From an uncultured Desulfovibrio sp. (GTDB lineage: Bacteria; Desulfobacterota; Desulfovibrionia; Desulfovibrionales; Desulfovibrionaceae): a stretch of 36,761 nt of DNA. Below are positions 17,191 through 25,472 of this stretch, one piece after another. How positions within the stretch are numbered: position 1 is the first letter of the stretch; the number at the start of each line of letters is the position of its first letter. Below the pieces are notes generated by a model. It saw only the letters and a list, made by a program, of their open reading frames with translations, was not told the origin of the DNA and ran no database searches. The translations under genes were made by a program, and so were the position numbers. The stretch spans positions 1 through 36,761 of the forward strand of contig CAJOMG010000018.1 of assembly GCA_905235595.1 (NCBI GenBank). Reading direction: 5' to 3'.

Positions 17191-17240
17191 GTACACAGCC
17201 GGTTCTCTCCTCAAAGGAGGGAACCGGCTGTGTACTTTAA
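17191..17240 (+). terminator. perfect 45-bp palindrome, probable intrinsic terminator
   Basis: Positions 17191-17210 and 17216-17235 pair over 20 bp (one T-G pair) around the loop TCAAA: the outer arm reads GTACACAGCCGGTTC and its exact complement GAACCGGCTGTGTAC. A short T-rich stretch (TTTAAT) follows. It ends the RRM gene transcript, 81 nt after its stop. The 3' arm includes AAAGGAGGG, a sequence that would act as a ribosome site when unpaired. Confidence 0.7.
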
Positions 17241-17360
17241 TAAACCTGTATTTCTGTTTCGTCCGCCTTGCCCAATGGCGCGATTTTTGCCATGATGCCC
17301 TTGGAAGTGACCAGGTTTACGGCCCGCCCTGTATTCGGGCAATATCTTTAGGAGATCGAT

Positions 17361-17915
17361 ATGCTTACCCCTAACCAATGTGTACTCTATAGCGGCGGTG
17401 CCGCAGGAACGGAACAATTCTTTGGTGCGCTGGCTGAAAGCTGGGGTATTGAGGAAGTAAACTACAGTTTTGAAGGCCATCAAATTGAGAGAACACGCGG
17501 TGTGCGTGTGCTTACCAATGAAGAGTTGGCACTCAAGGATGTCAGCCTGACCTATGTTTCACGTCTTATGAATCGCGAATACACGCGCGCACCTTTGTTT
17601 CGCAAGGTGCTTCAGTCTATATGCTGGCAGGTCAGCAGTGGTGAGCAGATTATTGTAGTGGGTGCCATTCAGCCAGACGGAACGGTAAAGGGTGGCACTG
17701 GCTGGGGGGCGGAATTTGCCAAAATTTGTAACAAACCTCTTCTGGTCTTTGATCAGCCTAAGAATGCGTGGTTCAGCTGGAACAAGGATAGTTGGGCTGC
17801 GTGTGATACTCCAGCTATCGACCATGCCCATTTTGCCGCTACTGGTACTCGTTTTCTTGAAGACAACGGGCGCGTGGCCATTCAAAATCTTTTCGCGCGT
17901 TCCTTTTCACGTTAG
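17361..17915 (+). CDS. SLOG-fold (YpsA-like) protein, function unknown
   Basis: A 184-residue soluble protein. The N-terminal VLYSGGAAGTEQFFGALAESWG, a Gly-rich strand-loop-helix, and the central IIVVGAIQPDGTVKGGTGWGAEFAK match the nucleotide-binding SLOG/lysine-decarboxylase-like Rossmann fold (cpYpsA/LOG relatives). The GGTGWG loop would bind a phosphate. Family members have been proposed to sense or hydrolyse nucleotide derivatives, but for this branch no activity is known to me. TTTAGGAGATCGAT precedes the ATG. It lies upstream of ahbB with a 90-nt gap and may be its own transcript. Confidence 0.6.
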   Translation: MLTPNQCVLYSGGAAGTEQFFGALAESWGIEEVNYSFEGHQIERTRGVRVLTNEELALKDVSLTYVSRLMNREYTRAPLFRKVLQSICWQVSSGEQIIVVGAIQPDGTVKGGTGWGAEFAKICNKPLLVFDQPKNAWFSWNKDSWAACDTPAIDHAHFAATGTRFLEDNGRVAIQNLFARSFSR

Positions 17916-18005
17916 CGCCAATACTTTGCTGCGGCCTTTTGTAAAGGGCTTTTGGGGCGTCAGCACAGGGCCGCATGCATTTTTATAGCTGACATGGAGT
18001 AATCC

Positions 18006-18485
18006 ATGAATACCCATTTCACCCAGGCAGAGCGGGCTGTCTTGCATATTGTGCAGGATAATCTTCCAGATTCTCTTACGCCCTATGCTGATATTGCTAG
18101 ACAGGCAGGGATGACAGAAGATGCCGTTCTTGGTCTGCTCCGCAGCCTTAAAGAATCTGGGGCGATACGCCGCTTCGGCGCAAGTATCAAACACCAGCGT
18201 ACCGGCTGGAACCATAATGCCATGGTCGCCTGGATAGTCCATCCGGACCAGGTGGAAGCCTGTGGCATGCAGGTCGCGCAGCATGAACATATTTCCCATG
18301 TGTATTACCGTCCAAGTACAGCACCCGATTGGCCATATGAGTTTTACACGATGATCCACGGACATAGTGATGATGAATGCCTTGCGGTGGTGAATGATAT
18401 CATTCAGACCACTCCATTGCGTCAGCATGTTATATTGCGCAGCCTCAAGGAATTGAAAAAAATATCCATGACCTATTTTGACTGA
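18006..18485 (+). CDS. ahbB: siroheme decarboxylase subunit beta
   Basis: AhbA and AhbB together remove the acetate carboxylates of siroheme (12 and 18 positions) to give didecarboxysiroheme in the alternative heme pathway of sulfate reducers and archaea. The 159-residue protein has the AsnC/Lrp-like winged helix N-terminus ([20 protein letters not shown], then [20 protein letters not shown]) and the conserved [12 protein letters not shown]. The tail [15 protein letters not shown] is characteristic. It is immediately upstream of hemL (12 nt), consistent with a heme role. AhbA is not adjacent and not elsewhere in the window. Confidence 0.92.
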   Translation: MNTHFTQAERAVLHIVQDNLPDSLTPYADIARQAGMTEDAVLGLLRSLKESGAIRRFGASIKHQRTGWNHNAMVAWIVHPDQVEACGMQVAQHEHISHVYYRPSTAPDWPYEFYTMIHGHSDDECLAVVNDIIQTTPLRQHVILRSLKELKKISMTYFD

Positions 18486-18497
18486 CAAGGAGTGAAT

Positions 18498-19769
18498 ATG
18501 GACAACACTTCTCGGCAGTTTTTCAAGCGAGCCTGTGCTGTTATTCCCGGTGGCGTCAATAGCCCCGTGAGAGCCTGCCATAATGTGGATAGTTTGCCCT
18601 TATTCATTGCTAAAGGGCAGGGTAGTCATCTGTGGGATGTGGACGGGCATGAGTATGTGGATTTTGTTCTTTCTTGGGGTCCCATGATTCTAGGCCATGC
18701 CGAACCGTCGGTGACTAGAGCCGTGTGTGAAGCTGCTGCACATGGTGCAAGCTATGGTGCACCTTGCCCTGACGAAGTTGCCTTGGCGGAAGAGGTGGTG
18801 GCCGCCATGCCTTCACTGGAAATGGTGCGCATGGTTAATTCAGGCACAGAGGCGACCATGAGCGCCCTGCGGCTGGCGAGAGCAGTTACGCAGCGTGACA
18901 AGGTGCTTAAATTCATTGGCTGCTATCATGGCCATGCCGATGCTTTTTTGGCGGCCGCAGGTTCGGGGCTTGCAACCTTTTCCATTCCCGGCACGCCTGG
19001 TGTACCGGCTGCCGTGGTGGCCGATACTCTACTTGCTCCATACAATGATCTTGACGCCGTGGAAGACCTGTTTGTGCACGATGGAGAGCAGATTGCCGCT
19101 GTCATTGTGGAACCTGTGGCTGCCAATATGGGTTTGATTCTGCCCAAACCTGGTTTTCTTGAGGGATTGCGTGCACTAACTATAAAATACGGCAGTCTGC
19201 TTATTTTTGACGAAGTGATCACTGGTTTCCGCGTAGCCTATGGAGGAGCACAGGCCCGTTGGGGTATCGAACCAGACCTTACCACTTTTGGTAAGATTAT
19301 CGGTGGCGGTCTGCCAGTGGGGGCATTTGGGGGCAAACGCCGTTTTATGGAGCGGATTGCTCCTAAAGGCGATGTTTATCAGGCTGGTACGCTTTCCGGC
19401 AATCCTTTGGCCATGGCCGCTGGTCTGACAACCCTGCATTTGCTTAAGACCGCTGATTATGACGCACTCGAAGCGCGCACCGTCGCTTTTGCCAACGAGC
19501 TTGCTGCTATCCTTGCCGCAAAGAATGTGCCTATTAAAGTGCCTACTATGGCTTCCATGTTTTGTCCATTTTTCAGTGAAAATGAAGTTACCAGCTATAC
19601 CGATGCGAAACACTGTGATCAGCAGCTTTTTACTTCGTTTTATAAGCAAATGCGTGCACGAGGTATTTACTTGGCACCTTCAGGCTTTGAAACGGGCATG
19701 ATTTCCTTCGCGCATACCGACGATGATTTCAACAAGGCCCTTGAAGCAGCACGTGCGGTGCGTTTTTAG
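18498..19769 (+). CDS. hemL: glutamate-1-semialdehyde 2,1-aminomutase
   Basis: PLP enzyme that isomerises glutamate-1-semialdehyde to 5-aminolevulinate, the first committed tetrapyrrole precursor. The N-terminus [34 protein letters not shown], the PLP pocket [15 protein letters not shown] and the lysine in [16 protein letters not shown] are all diagnostic. The ATG at 18498 has AAGGAG 5 nt upstream; an in-frame GTG two codons earlier overlaps that site. The length of 423 matches the family. It is preceded by ahbB and followed by cbiG with a 10-nt gap. Confidence 0.97.
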   Translation: MDNTSRQFFKRACAVIPGGVNSPVRACHNVDSLPLFIAKGQGSHLWDVDGHEYVDFVLSWGPMILGHAEPSVTRAVCEAAAHGASYGAPCPDEVALAEEVVAAMPSLEMVRMVNSGTEATMSALRLARAVTQRDKVLKFIGCYHGHADAFLAAAGSGLATFSIPGTPGVPAAVVADTLLAPYNDLDAVEDLFVHDGEQIAAVIVEPVAANMGLILPKPGFLEGLRALTIKYGSLLIFDEVITGFRVAYGGAQARWGIEPDLTTFGKIIGGGLPVGAFGGKRRFMERIAPKGDVYQAGTLSGNPLAMAAGLTTLHLLKTADYDALEARTVAFANELAAILAAKNVPIKVPTMASMFCPFFSENEVTSYTDAKHCDQQLFTSFYKQMRARGIYLAPSGFETGMISFAHTDDDFNKALEAARAVRF

Positions 19770-19779
19770 GAAGGGAGGC

Positions 19780-20940
19780 ATGCACGGCGGGCAGGGGTCA
19801 AGCGAGCTTGCAGTTTATGTATTGAGCAGAGTCGCCCTGCCGCTGGCACGGCGGCTTGCTGCGCAACTTGCGGTATCACCGTGGCAATTGCTACCAACAT
19901 CTTCCAACTCCATCACATCAAAAGCCACAATTGCGTCCGCGCAGATTTATGCCCCTGCCCGTTTTTGTCCAAAAGATGCGCTTCCGTTTACTTCCTTGCC
20001 TGCTTTATTGGCGCAGACTTATTCGTTTTTTGCTGGACATGCGTTCATTGGCGCTGCGGGGATTGCTGTACGGTGTTTGGCGTCTCTTTTGATTCACAAG
20101 AGTGTGGATGCCCCAGTTCTGGTACTGGATACGGCGGGGCAATATGTTATCAGCTTGCTCTCCGGTCACTGGGGCGGTGGCAATGCGCTGGCCCGTCATG
20201 TTGCTAGCTTACTGCAGGCCACACCTGTTATTACTACGGCTTCGGATGGAATCGACGATGGGCGTGTTCTCGCTCTGGATCTTCTACTGCGCCAAGCAGG
20301 TTTGCGACCAATAGATTGGGAATGCCTTCCCCATGTACAGGGGATGTTATTGGAAGGAGAACATCTCCCTCTGTGGGATCCTTGCCACGTTGTACCAGAA
20401 CATCCTGGTATCTACCGAGTGGGGGATGAGGAAGATATGTTTTTCCCAACAGAACAGGCTGAGATGATATGCCCCGTGTTGGCTGCTCACTGGAAGAGAC
20501 TGCGGGCACATCCACAGGTATTACGCATTGCCGTGCCGTGGCTTTTTCTAGGTGTGGGTTGTCGACGTCATGTGAATAGTGACCTGCTGTATGATGCGGT
20601 ATGCAATATGCTTAAACATCATGACTTGGAGCCCCTTGCTGTAGCTGGTGTGGCAACCGTAAATGAAAAAGTTCAAGAACCGGCAATACGGACTCTTGCA
20701 GAACGAATGAATGTACCTATACTGGGCTTTGCTGCTGAAACTTTGGTTAGCTGCATCACACCACATCCATCTGCGGCAGCGGGACAACGTTTCGGTTTAC
20801 AGGATTTTAGTGTTTGTGAGGCAGCGGCCATGATGGCAGCAGAATTACACGGGAAAAAAATCCGTTTGCTCGTACCCAAGAGTGTTGTATCAAGACAAAT
20901 AACTATGGCCGTTGCCATTGCCGACAGGGGAAGCGTATGA
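19780..20940 (+). CDS. cbiG: cobalt-precorrin 5A hydrolase
   Basis: CbiG opens the delta-lactone of cobalt-precorrin 5A in the anaerobic cobalamin pathway, releasing the two-carbon unit. The N-domain with AFIGAAGIAVRCLASLLIHK and VISLLSGHWGGGNALAR is the CbiG N-terminal and core pattern, and the C-domain runs from VPWLFLGVGCRRHVNSDLL through VATVNEKVQEPAI to the end. It is 386 residues from the ATG at 19780, which follows AAGGGAGG; a longer frame begins inside hemL. The stop overlaps cobJ (ATGA). Confidence 0.93.
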   Translation: MHGGQGSSELAVYVLSRVALPLARRLAAQLAVSPWQLLPTSSNSITSKATIASAQIYAPARFCPKDALPFTSLPALLAQTYSFFAGHAFIGAAGIAVRCLASLLIHKSVDAPVLVLDTAGQYVISLLSGHWGGGNALARHVASLLQATPVITTASDGIDDGRVLALDLLLRQAGLRPIDWECLPHVQGMLLEGEHLPLWDPCHVVPEHPGIYRVGDEEDMFFPTEQAEMICPVLAAHWKRLRAHPQVLRIAVPWLFLGVGCRRHVNSDLLYDAVCNMLKHHDLEPLAVAGVATVNEKVQEPAIRTLAERMNVPILGFAAETLVSCITPHPSAAAGQRFGLQDFSVCEAAAMMAAELHGKKIRLLVPKSVVSRQITMAVAIADRGSV

Positions 20941-21716
20941 ATGCGGCCAAATTGTATGTGATCGGTCTTGGCCCAGGTTCTACAGAATGTCTAACGCCAC
21001 AGGCATATGACGCTCTTTCGGCGGCACGTTGTATAGTAGGCTATCGTCGCTATGTGAATATGATCCCTTCAGAGTTACTGGCAGGAAAATGTTGTATTCA
21101 GAGTGGTATGCGGCAGGAGAGAGAGCGTTGTGAAATTGCCGTGAAGTCGGCTTGTGAGGGCATTCCCACGGCATTGGTGAGTTCTGGCGACCCTGGTGTC
21201 TATGCGATGGCGGGACTGGCCCTGGAGACGCTTGAAGCATATGGCCTTGTAGGTAATATTCCCTTTGTTGTCATTCCAGGGGTTCCTGCCGTTTGCGCTG
21301 CAGCCGCTCTTCTTGGGGCCCCGCTAATCCACGATTTTGCCTGTATTAGTTTAAGTGATCTTTTGACGCCATGGGAGCGTATTGTTCGTCGTCTTACTGC
21401 GGCTCTGGAGGCAGATTTTACCTGTGTAATCTATAATCCCCGTTCAAAAGGCAGGCCACACTATCTGACCCAAGCACTTGAGCTGGCTGCCCAATTCCGC
21501 GCACCACATTGTCCGGTGGGGCTAGTGCGTCAAGCCTTCCGACCGGGACAAAAAGTAGGCGTATACCGGTTGGATCAGTTTAGCACGGAACAGGTGGATA
21601 TGCTATCCATATGCATTATCGGCAATACGGAAAGCCGCGCCCTAGGGCCATACATGCTGACACCGCGGGGTTATTCGCGAAAGACGACGCTAGGACGTGA
21701 AGGTAATCATGAGTGA
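20937..21716 (+). CDS. cobJ: precorrin-3B/cobalt-factor III C17-methyltransferase
   Basis: SAM-dependent methyltransferase that methylates C17 and drives corrin ring contraction (CobJ/CbiH). The 259-residue protein has the TIM-like tetrapyrrole methylase elements LYVIGLGPGSTECLTPQAYD, SSGDPGVYAMAGLALE and IPGVPAVCAAAALLGAP, then ICIIGNTESR near the end. It is translationally coupled to cbiG by a 4-nt overlap and closes the tetrapyrrole operon. Because the partner CbiG is of the anaerobic type, the name CbiH is equally suitable. No clear terminator follows. Confidence 0.94.
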   Translation: MNAAKLYVIGLGPGSTECLTPQAYDALSAARCIVGYRRYVNMIPSELLAGKCCIQSGMRQERERCEIAVKSACEGIPTALVSSGDPGVYAMAGLALETLEAYGLVGNIPFVVIPGVPAVCAAAALLGAPLIHDFACISLSDLLTPWERIVRRLTAALEADFTCVIYNPRSKGRPHYLTQALELAAQFRAPHCPVGLVRQAFRPGQKVGVYRLDQFSTEQVDMLSICIIGNTESRALGPYMLTPRGYSRKTTLGREGNHE

Positions 21717-21792
21717 ATAAGCATTTTATAAATCTGTCGTCTATGTGTAATATTGTATCTGAACTGACAATAGTAACATCCAGACGTGGTGT

Positions 21793-21821
21793 TTGCTGCA
21801 ATTTGCGTCTTTATCTATAAA
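21793..21821 (+). promoter_or_regulatory. candidate promoter for the repeat protein gene
   Basis: TTGCTG (21793-21798), 17-nt spacer, TATAAA (21816-21821). The leader to the start at 21914 contains a foldable CGTTCCTA/TAGGAGCG pair near 21839-21863. Confidence 0.4.
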
Positions 21822-21913
21822 CTGTTACATAAAAGGGTCGTTCCTACCAGTAGGATAGGAGCGCAGTGTTATGGCGGCCCGGGGCTGCTTTACCAAACTT
21901 TACGAGGTGACGC

Positions 21914-23995
21914 ATGGTTGCCGAGACCCCCGCTGATACAGATGAACAGATTATAGATTTGACGGAATTGATTGAAAAAGGCAACGTTCCCACTGGCGAC
22001 ACGTCTGCAAAGCCCTCCCGCAGTGCCGAGGCCGATTCAATTCAGGAGCAAATTAATGCACTGAATGACGGCAAGGCCGCTATTGAAGGTGATATTGATG
22101 ATCTTCTTTCGCAGATGGATATGGTGGAACAGGTTGTTCCCGGTGGAACAGTAGAGGATACGTCTGCTCCTGATACGCCTGATACAATGGCTGCTACTGT
22201 GCCTTCTGGCGTTAAAACTGCTTCTGCCTCATCTGCTGAAGAACATACGGTGGACCCCAATGAAGTATTGTCCATGCCGGGTATGGGAGATGTTGATAAC
22301 CTTTTTAATTCTCTTGACATCCCCCCCCAACCTACTGCCAATGACAAGATCAGCATTAAGGCGGATCAGGCTGTGGACGCCATGCTCAACGATCTTACTG
22401 CTGGGCAATCCGGAAGCACGGTGGCTCAGGCTACTGCTTCTGCCGACAATATTTCTGAGGATGGTCTGGCTAGTTTGCTTGAAGCCATTTCTGGTCAGTC
22501 GGATATTCAGAAAGCCCCACCTTCAGCTAAGATGGCATCTTCAGATGATTTAACTGCTGATCTTGACCAGCTTTTAGAACCCGTCACATCATCCGTTCCG
22601 TCATCACAGAATGTTTCCGAGACCTCATCAGCGGCGGATCCTTTGGCTGAGGATCTTGACGCCCTGTTTGCGGCAGCAGCAGCACCGGAACCCGCACCTG
22701 TGGCAGAGGCTCAGGTTTCTGTTACAGAGCCTGCAGCAGCATCAGTGGATGATCTGGAGGCCATGCTTGCAGCGGCCACAGGGCAGGCCGCATCGGTCCC
22801 TGAAACGCCTGTCGAAACTCCACAGGATGCAGTTTTGTCAGAAACGGCAGTACCAGAGCAAGCCCCTGCGGCAGCGTCAGCGGGAGACGATCTTGACGCC
22901 CTGTTTGCGGCAGCAGCAGCGGCACCGGAACCCGCACCTGTGGCAGAGGCTCAGGCACCTGGCATAGAACCTGCTGCGGCACCTTCTGATGCCTATTCTA
23001 TTGAAGATTTGGATGCCGTCTTTGCCGATGCCGAGCAGCAGTCTGAAATTCTTGAGGATATAACGATACTACAGCCGGAAGATGAAACGCAGCAAGATGA
23101 GACGCAGTGTGAGAATGCTGACGTTCCTGCCCATGCCATGGAAGGCAATGCCTCCAGAGAGGCAGTTTCGTTGCAGAGCATGCCGTTGGGTGATGTAGAG
23201 GATGCAGCCTCAATGGAATCTGCGGAGCGTAGTGTTGGCGAGCCCATGAATACAGGCCTTGTGTCATCAGGCTTGAAGGAAGCTCAGACACAGGCTGTAG
23301 AGGCCACGGCTCAGGCAGCAGAAGCTTCCTCGCAAGCTGTTACGGCTTGGGAGCAGGCCTTTGAAGCTTCTTCACGGGCAGCCGACGCAGCAGAAGCAGT
23401 TATTGCTCTTACCACTCGACTTGAACAGTGTGAACACGCCTTGCAAGAAGCGGAACTCCGTATCCGTTCGTTAGAGAATACTGTAAACGAGCAGGCTGCG
23501 GCAATTGTGGCAGCTTCTCGACAGCAGATTTCTTTGCCTTCTTCAGAGGAAATGCTGGCACCCCTTTTTGCAAAAGGAAATGTCTTGCATGACAGGCTTA
23601 CGGATTGTATCGCTCATGCCACTCGGAATGCCCTGGAGCAAACCAGGCCTTCAGAGGAACCGCGTGTGACACGATGTGAAGAATTACTGCAGGAGGTCGG
23701 AGATCGCATCATTTCACTGGAAAATGTCGCAGAATCTCAGGCTGAGACGATACAACAACTTGCAGAGCAGCATCAGGGGAACGCCATGTCCGATGTCGCC
23801 AAGGCTGAGGCGGCATTGAATGAACGCATTCAGACAGCAGAAATTGCGGCTCGTAGTTCCGCTGCCCGTATGGATGCATTGGAAGGGCGCATAGATGCGC
23901 TGGAACCGCGTTTTAATGACCGCGTTGAAAAAGCGGCGGCAGCAGCAGCAGCCCGCATTCTACGGGAAGAGATACGTCGTCTGCTCGAGCAGTAG
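21914..23995 (+). CDS. Ala-rich repeat protein with [DE]LDxLF motifs and a coiled coil
   Basis: A 693-residue, very acidic, soluble protein without signal peptide; family not recognised. The N-terminal half (residues 1-400) is Ala/Pro/Ser-rich and probably disordered, with nine short amphipathic motifs: DIDDLL (60), DVDNLF (126), AVDAML (153), EDGLASLL (182), DLDQLL (216), EDLDALF (246), DDLEAML (279), DDLDALF (325), EDLDAVF (364). Two of them lie in a 79-residue duplicated unit that includes AAPEPAPVAEAQ. From about residue 455 to the end are Ala-rich heptads with two related segments (RIRSLENTVNEQAAAI and RIISLENVAESQAETI), so a long coiled coil. A scaffold with many docking helices is a reasonable guess. 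C8 at 22321-22328 could slip. The start at 21914 follows ACGAGGTGACGC. Confidence 0.8.
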   Translation: MVAETPADTDEQIIDLTELIEKGNVPTGDTSAKPSRSAEADSIQEQINALNDGKAAIEGDIDDLLSQMDMVEQVVPGGTVEDTSAPDTPDTMAATVPSGVKTASASSAEEHTVDPNEVLSMPGMGDVDNLFNSLDIPPQPTANDKISIKADQAVDAMLNDLTAGQSGSTVAQATASADNISEDGLASLLEAISGQSDIQKAPPSAKMASSDDLTADLDQLLEPVTSSVPSSQNVSETSSAADPLAEDLDALFAAAAAPEPAPVAEAQVSVTEPAAASVDDLEAMLAAATGQAASVPETPVETPQDAVLSETAVPEQAPAAASAGDDLDALFAAAAAAPEPAPVAEAQAPGIEPAAAPSDAYSIEDLDAVFADAEQQSEILEDITILQPEDETQQDETQCENADVPAHAMEGNASREAVSLQSMPLGDVEDAASMESAERSVGEPMNTGLVSSGLKEAQTQAVEATAQAAEASSQAVTAWEQAFEASSRAADAAEAVIALTTRLEQCEHALQEAELRIRSLENTVNEQAAAIVAASRQQISLPSSEEMLAPLFAKGNVLHDRLTDCIAHATRNALEQTRPSEEPRVTRCEELLQEVGDRIISLENVAESQAETIQQLAEQHQGNAMSDVAKAEAALNERIQTAEIAARSSAARMDALEGRIDALEPRFNDRVEKAAAAAAARILREEIRRLLEQ
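22652..22955 (+). repeat. internal direct repeat, two copies 237 nt apart
   Basis: Copy one is 22652-22715 and copy two 22889-22955. They are identical except for one extra GCG-type Ala codon in the second copy, and encode DLDALFAAAAAPEPAPVAEA and the same with one more Ala. High DNA identity compared with the rest of the gene points to a recent duplication or gene conversion. Confidence 0.85.
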
Positions 23996-24113
23996 TGCCA
24001 CCATCCGGCATGCTTGCAAAGCTTTGTCGGAACGCATATGGTAAACCCGTTTTATATGTACAATCTGTTTTGTAGTGTAAAAAAGAGGCGGGGGCAGACG
24101 TTTCCGTTTCTTT

Positions 24114-24173
24114 ACCCGTCCAGGCAATGCCCACTGTGGGTCACGTCCATTCCCCAACAGGACGGGTTTTTTT
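24114..24173 (+). terminator. terminator with an alternative upstream pairing partner
   Basis: GGACGGGT (24160-24167) followed by a T-run (24167-24173) can pair either with CGTCC at 24144-24148 (short hairpin) or with ACCCGTCC at 24114-24121 (8 bp, enclosing CCCACTGTGGG). It ends the repeat-protein transcript or acts as an attenuator for the small gene and menG. Confidence 0.5.
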
Positions 24174-24206
24174 CGCCGTGCTCATTGGTCGGATGCGGGA
24201 GTTCGC

Positions 24207-24377
24207 ATGGATAAAGACAGCAAGGAAGCCTTGCAGGTGGCCAAGGAATTGACGGCCAAATTCATCGAAACGCGTACTGTTTCTCCCGGTAATTTTGCTG
24301 AAGTCTTCCCGTCCGTATACAAAGTAGTCCGTGAAGCCATCAGTGCAGATGCGCATTCAGATACACACGGGAATTGA
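24207..24377 (+). CDS. small protein of 56 residues, function unknown
   Basis: An open frame too short for usual cut-offs but with clear coding signs: GGGAG 5 nt before the ATG, normal codon use, and it ends 7 nt before the menG start. The protein, MDKDSKEALQVAKELTAKFI then a segment RTVSPGNFAEVFPSVYKVV and a polar His/Asp tail, is predicted to be two helices with a Pro-Gly turn. It resembles small helical proteins of sulfate reducers but no family is claimed. It is very probably cotranscribed with menG. Confidence 0.72.
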   Translation: MDKDSKEALQVAKELTAKFIETRTVSPGNFAEVFPSVYKVVREAISADAHSDTHGN

Positions 24378-24384
24378 TGTGGGA

Positions 24385-25122
24385 ATGCCCAGCAAAATTT
24401 TAGCCGAAACCAATCATGCCGGACGTTCGCATGACAAGGCTGTGGCCGGCATGTTTGGTCGCATTGTTCCCTTTTATGATATGCTGAACAGGCTGCTCAG
24501 CCTTGGGCTTGATCAGTATTGGCGTCATGTGCTGGCATGCAATGTGCATTTGGGAGATGCCGGTATCGTATTGGATCTAGCCGCTGGGACATTGGATGTT
24601 TCATTGGCCGTATGCCGGCGCCATGCTTCCGCCGTGGTGTATGCCATGGATTTTTGCCCGCCCATGCTGGCCCGGGGCAAGCGTAAGCTTGGAGGGAAAA
24701 ATGTTCAGCACATATTGCCTGTAGCTGCTGACGCAAAGCATATCCCCTTGCCTAATACCTCTGTAGACTGCGTGGCTATAGCCTTTGGCATTCGTAACAT
24801 AGTTCCACGTGATGCCGCTTTTACTGAAATGCTGCGGGTGCTCAGACCAGGCGGACGGGCGTGTATCCTTGAATTCGGTTCAGGCCAGGAGCGCATCTGG
24901 GGTGGACTGTATAATGGATATCTCAATCATGTACTGCCACGGGTGGGTCGTTTGTTTTCCAGAGATCCAGGAGCTTATGACTATCTGGCTGAGACCATTC
25001 GCCAATTCCCTTCAGCGGTTCGTTTGGAGGAAGAACTGCGGCAGGCCGGTTTTATGCACGCCTGGCATGAAAAACTGACATCAGGCATAGTCTGCCTGCA
25101 TGTGGGAGAAAAAGCTGCATGA
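24385..25122 (+). CDS. menG: demethylmenaquinone methyltransferase (UbiE/MenG)
   Basis: SAM-dependent C-methylation of demethylmenaquinone, the last step of menaquinone synthesis. Residues show the UbiE signatures VPFYDMLNRLLSLGLDQYWR, motif I VLDLAAGTLDVSLA (Asp-x-Ala-x-Gly-T), DFCPPML, and the conserved IAFGIRNI followed by VLRPGGRACILEFG. The length from the ATG at 24385 is 245. An in-frame extension to 24331 overlaps the small gene and lacks a ribosome site. The futalosine hydrolase and polyprenyl synthase genes lie just downstream, consistent with menaquinone rather than ubiquinone. Confidence 0.92.
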   Translation: MPSKILAETNHAGRSHDKAVAGMFGRIVPFYDMLNRLLSLGLDQYWRHVLACNVHLGDAGIVLDLAAGTLDVSLAVCRRHASAVVYAMDFCPPMLARGKRKLGGKNVQHILPVAADAKHIPLPNTSVDCVAIAFGIRNIVPRDAAFTEMLRVLRPGGRACILEFGSGQERIWGGLYNGYLNHVLPRVGRLFSRDPGAYDYLAETIRQFPSAVRLEEELRQAGFMHAWHEKLTSGIVCLHVGEKAA

Positions 25123-25157
25123 TTGTGCTTGCGTTGCAGATGGTAACGGAGGCGGTA

Positions 25158-25364
25158 TTACTTGGTCAACTTTGCTGCGAGGTGTATAATAGCAAAGCCA
25201 AATAATAGAGCAGCCAATCCGATGGCACGCAGCTGACTCTCCGGCAAAGGTAAAAGCTGCTCCAGCATGTGTCGCATACCTTTGGGTGATACTGTCCAGC
25301 ATAGGCCCTCCAGCACAATGGCAAGACCGAGGGCACGCAAAAAAAGCTCCGTGTCAAAATTCAT
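25158..25364 (-). CDS. DUF2065 membrane protein
   Basis: A 68-residue protein of two transmembrane helices, ALGLAIVLEGLCWTVSP (about 11-27) and IGLAALLFGFAIIHLAA (about 47-63), with the loop PKGMRHMLEQLLPLPESQLR that identifies DUF2065 (YjeT-like). The function is unknown; in other bacteria relatives sit near hflK/hflC or purA. Here it is antiparallel, inserted between menG and mqnB. No convincing ribosome site is visible; the start is set by family length. Confidence 0.8.
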   Translation of the reverse strand: MNFDTELFLRALGLAIVLEGLCWTVSPKGMRHMLEQLLPLPESQLRAIGLAALLFGFAIIHLAAKLTK

Positions 25365-25472
25365 GTTTTTTTGGTGACGGAAAATTTGTTTTTTGTAAAG
25401 TCTTTTGCGTCAGATGAAGTGTAATTAGGCGTGAAGCCGCCTTTGAATCTCAAGAGGGAGGCGAGATAAGCT

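Noticed and set aside
17907..18581. Minus-strand open frame of 224 codons opposite ahbB
   Set aside because: Antisense shadow of ahbB and the start of hemL; composition is not protein-like.
22321..22328. C8 homopolymer as a phase-variation switch in the repeat protein
   Set aside because: It encodes Ile-Pro-Pro-Gln in frame and nothing else suggests switching; noted only as a possible slip site.
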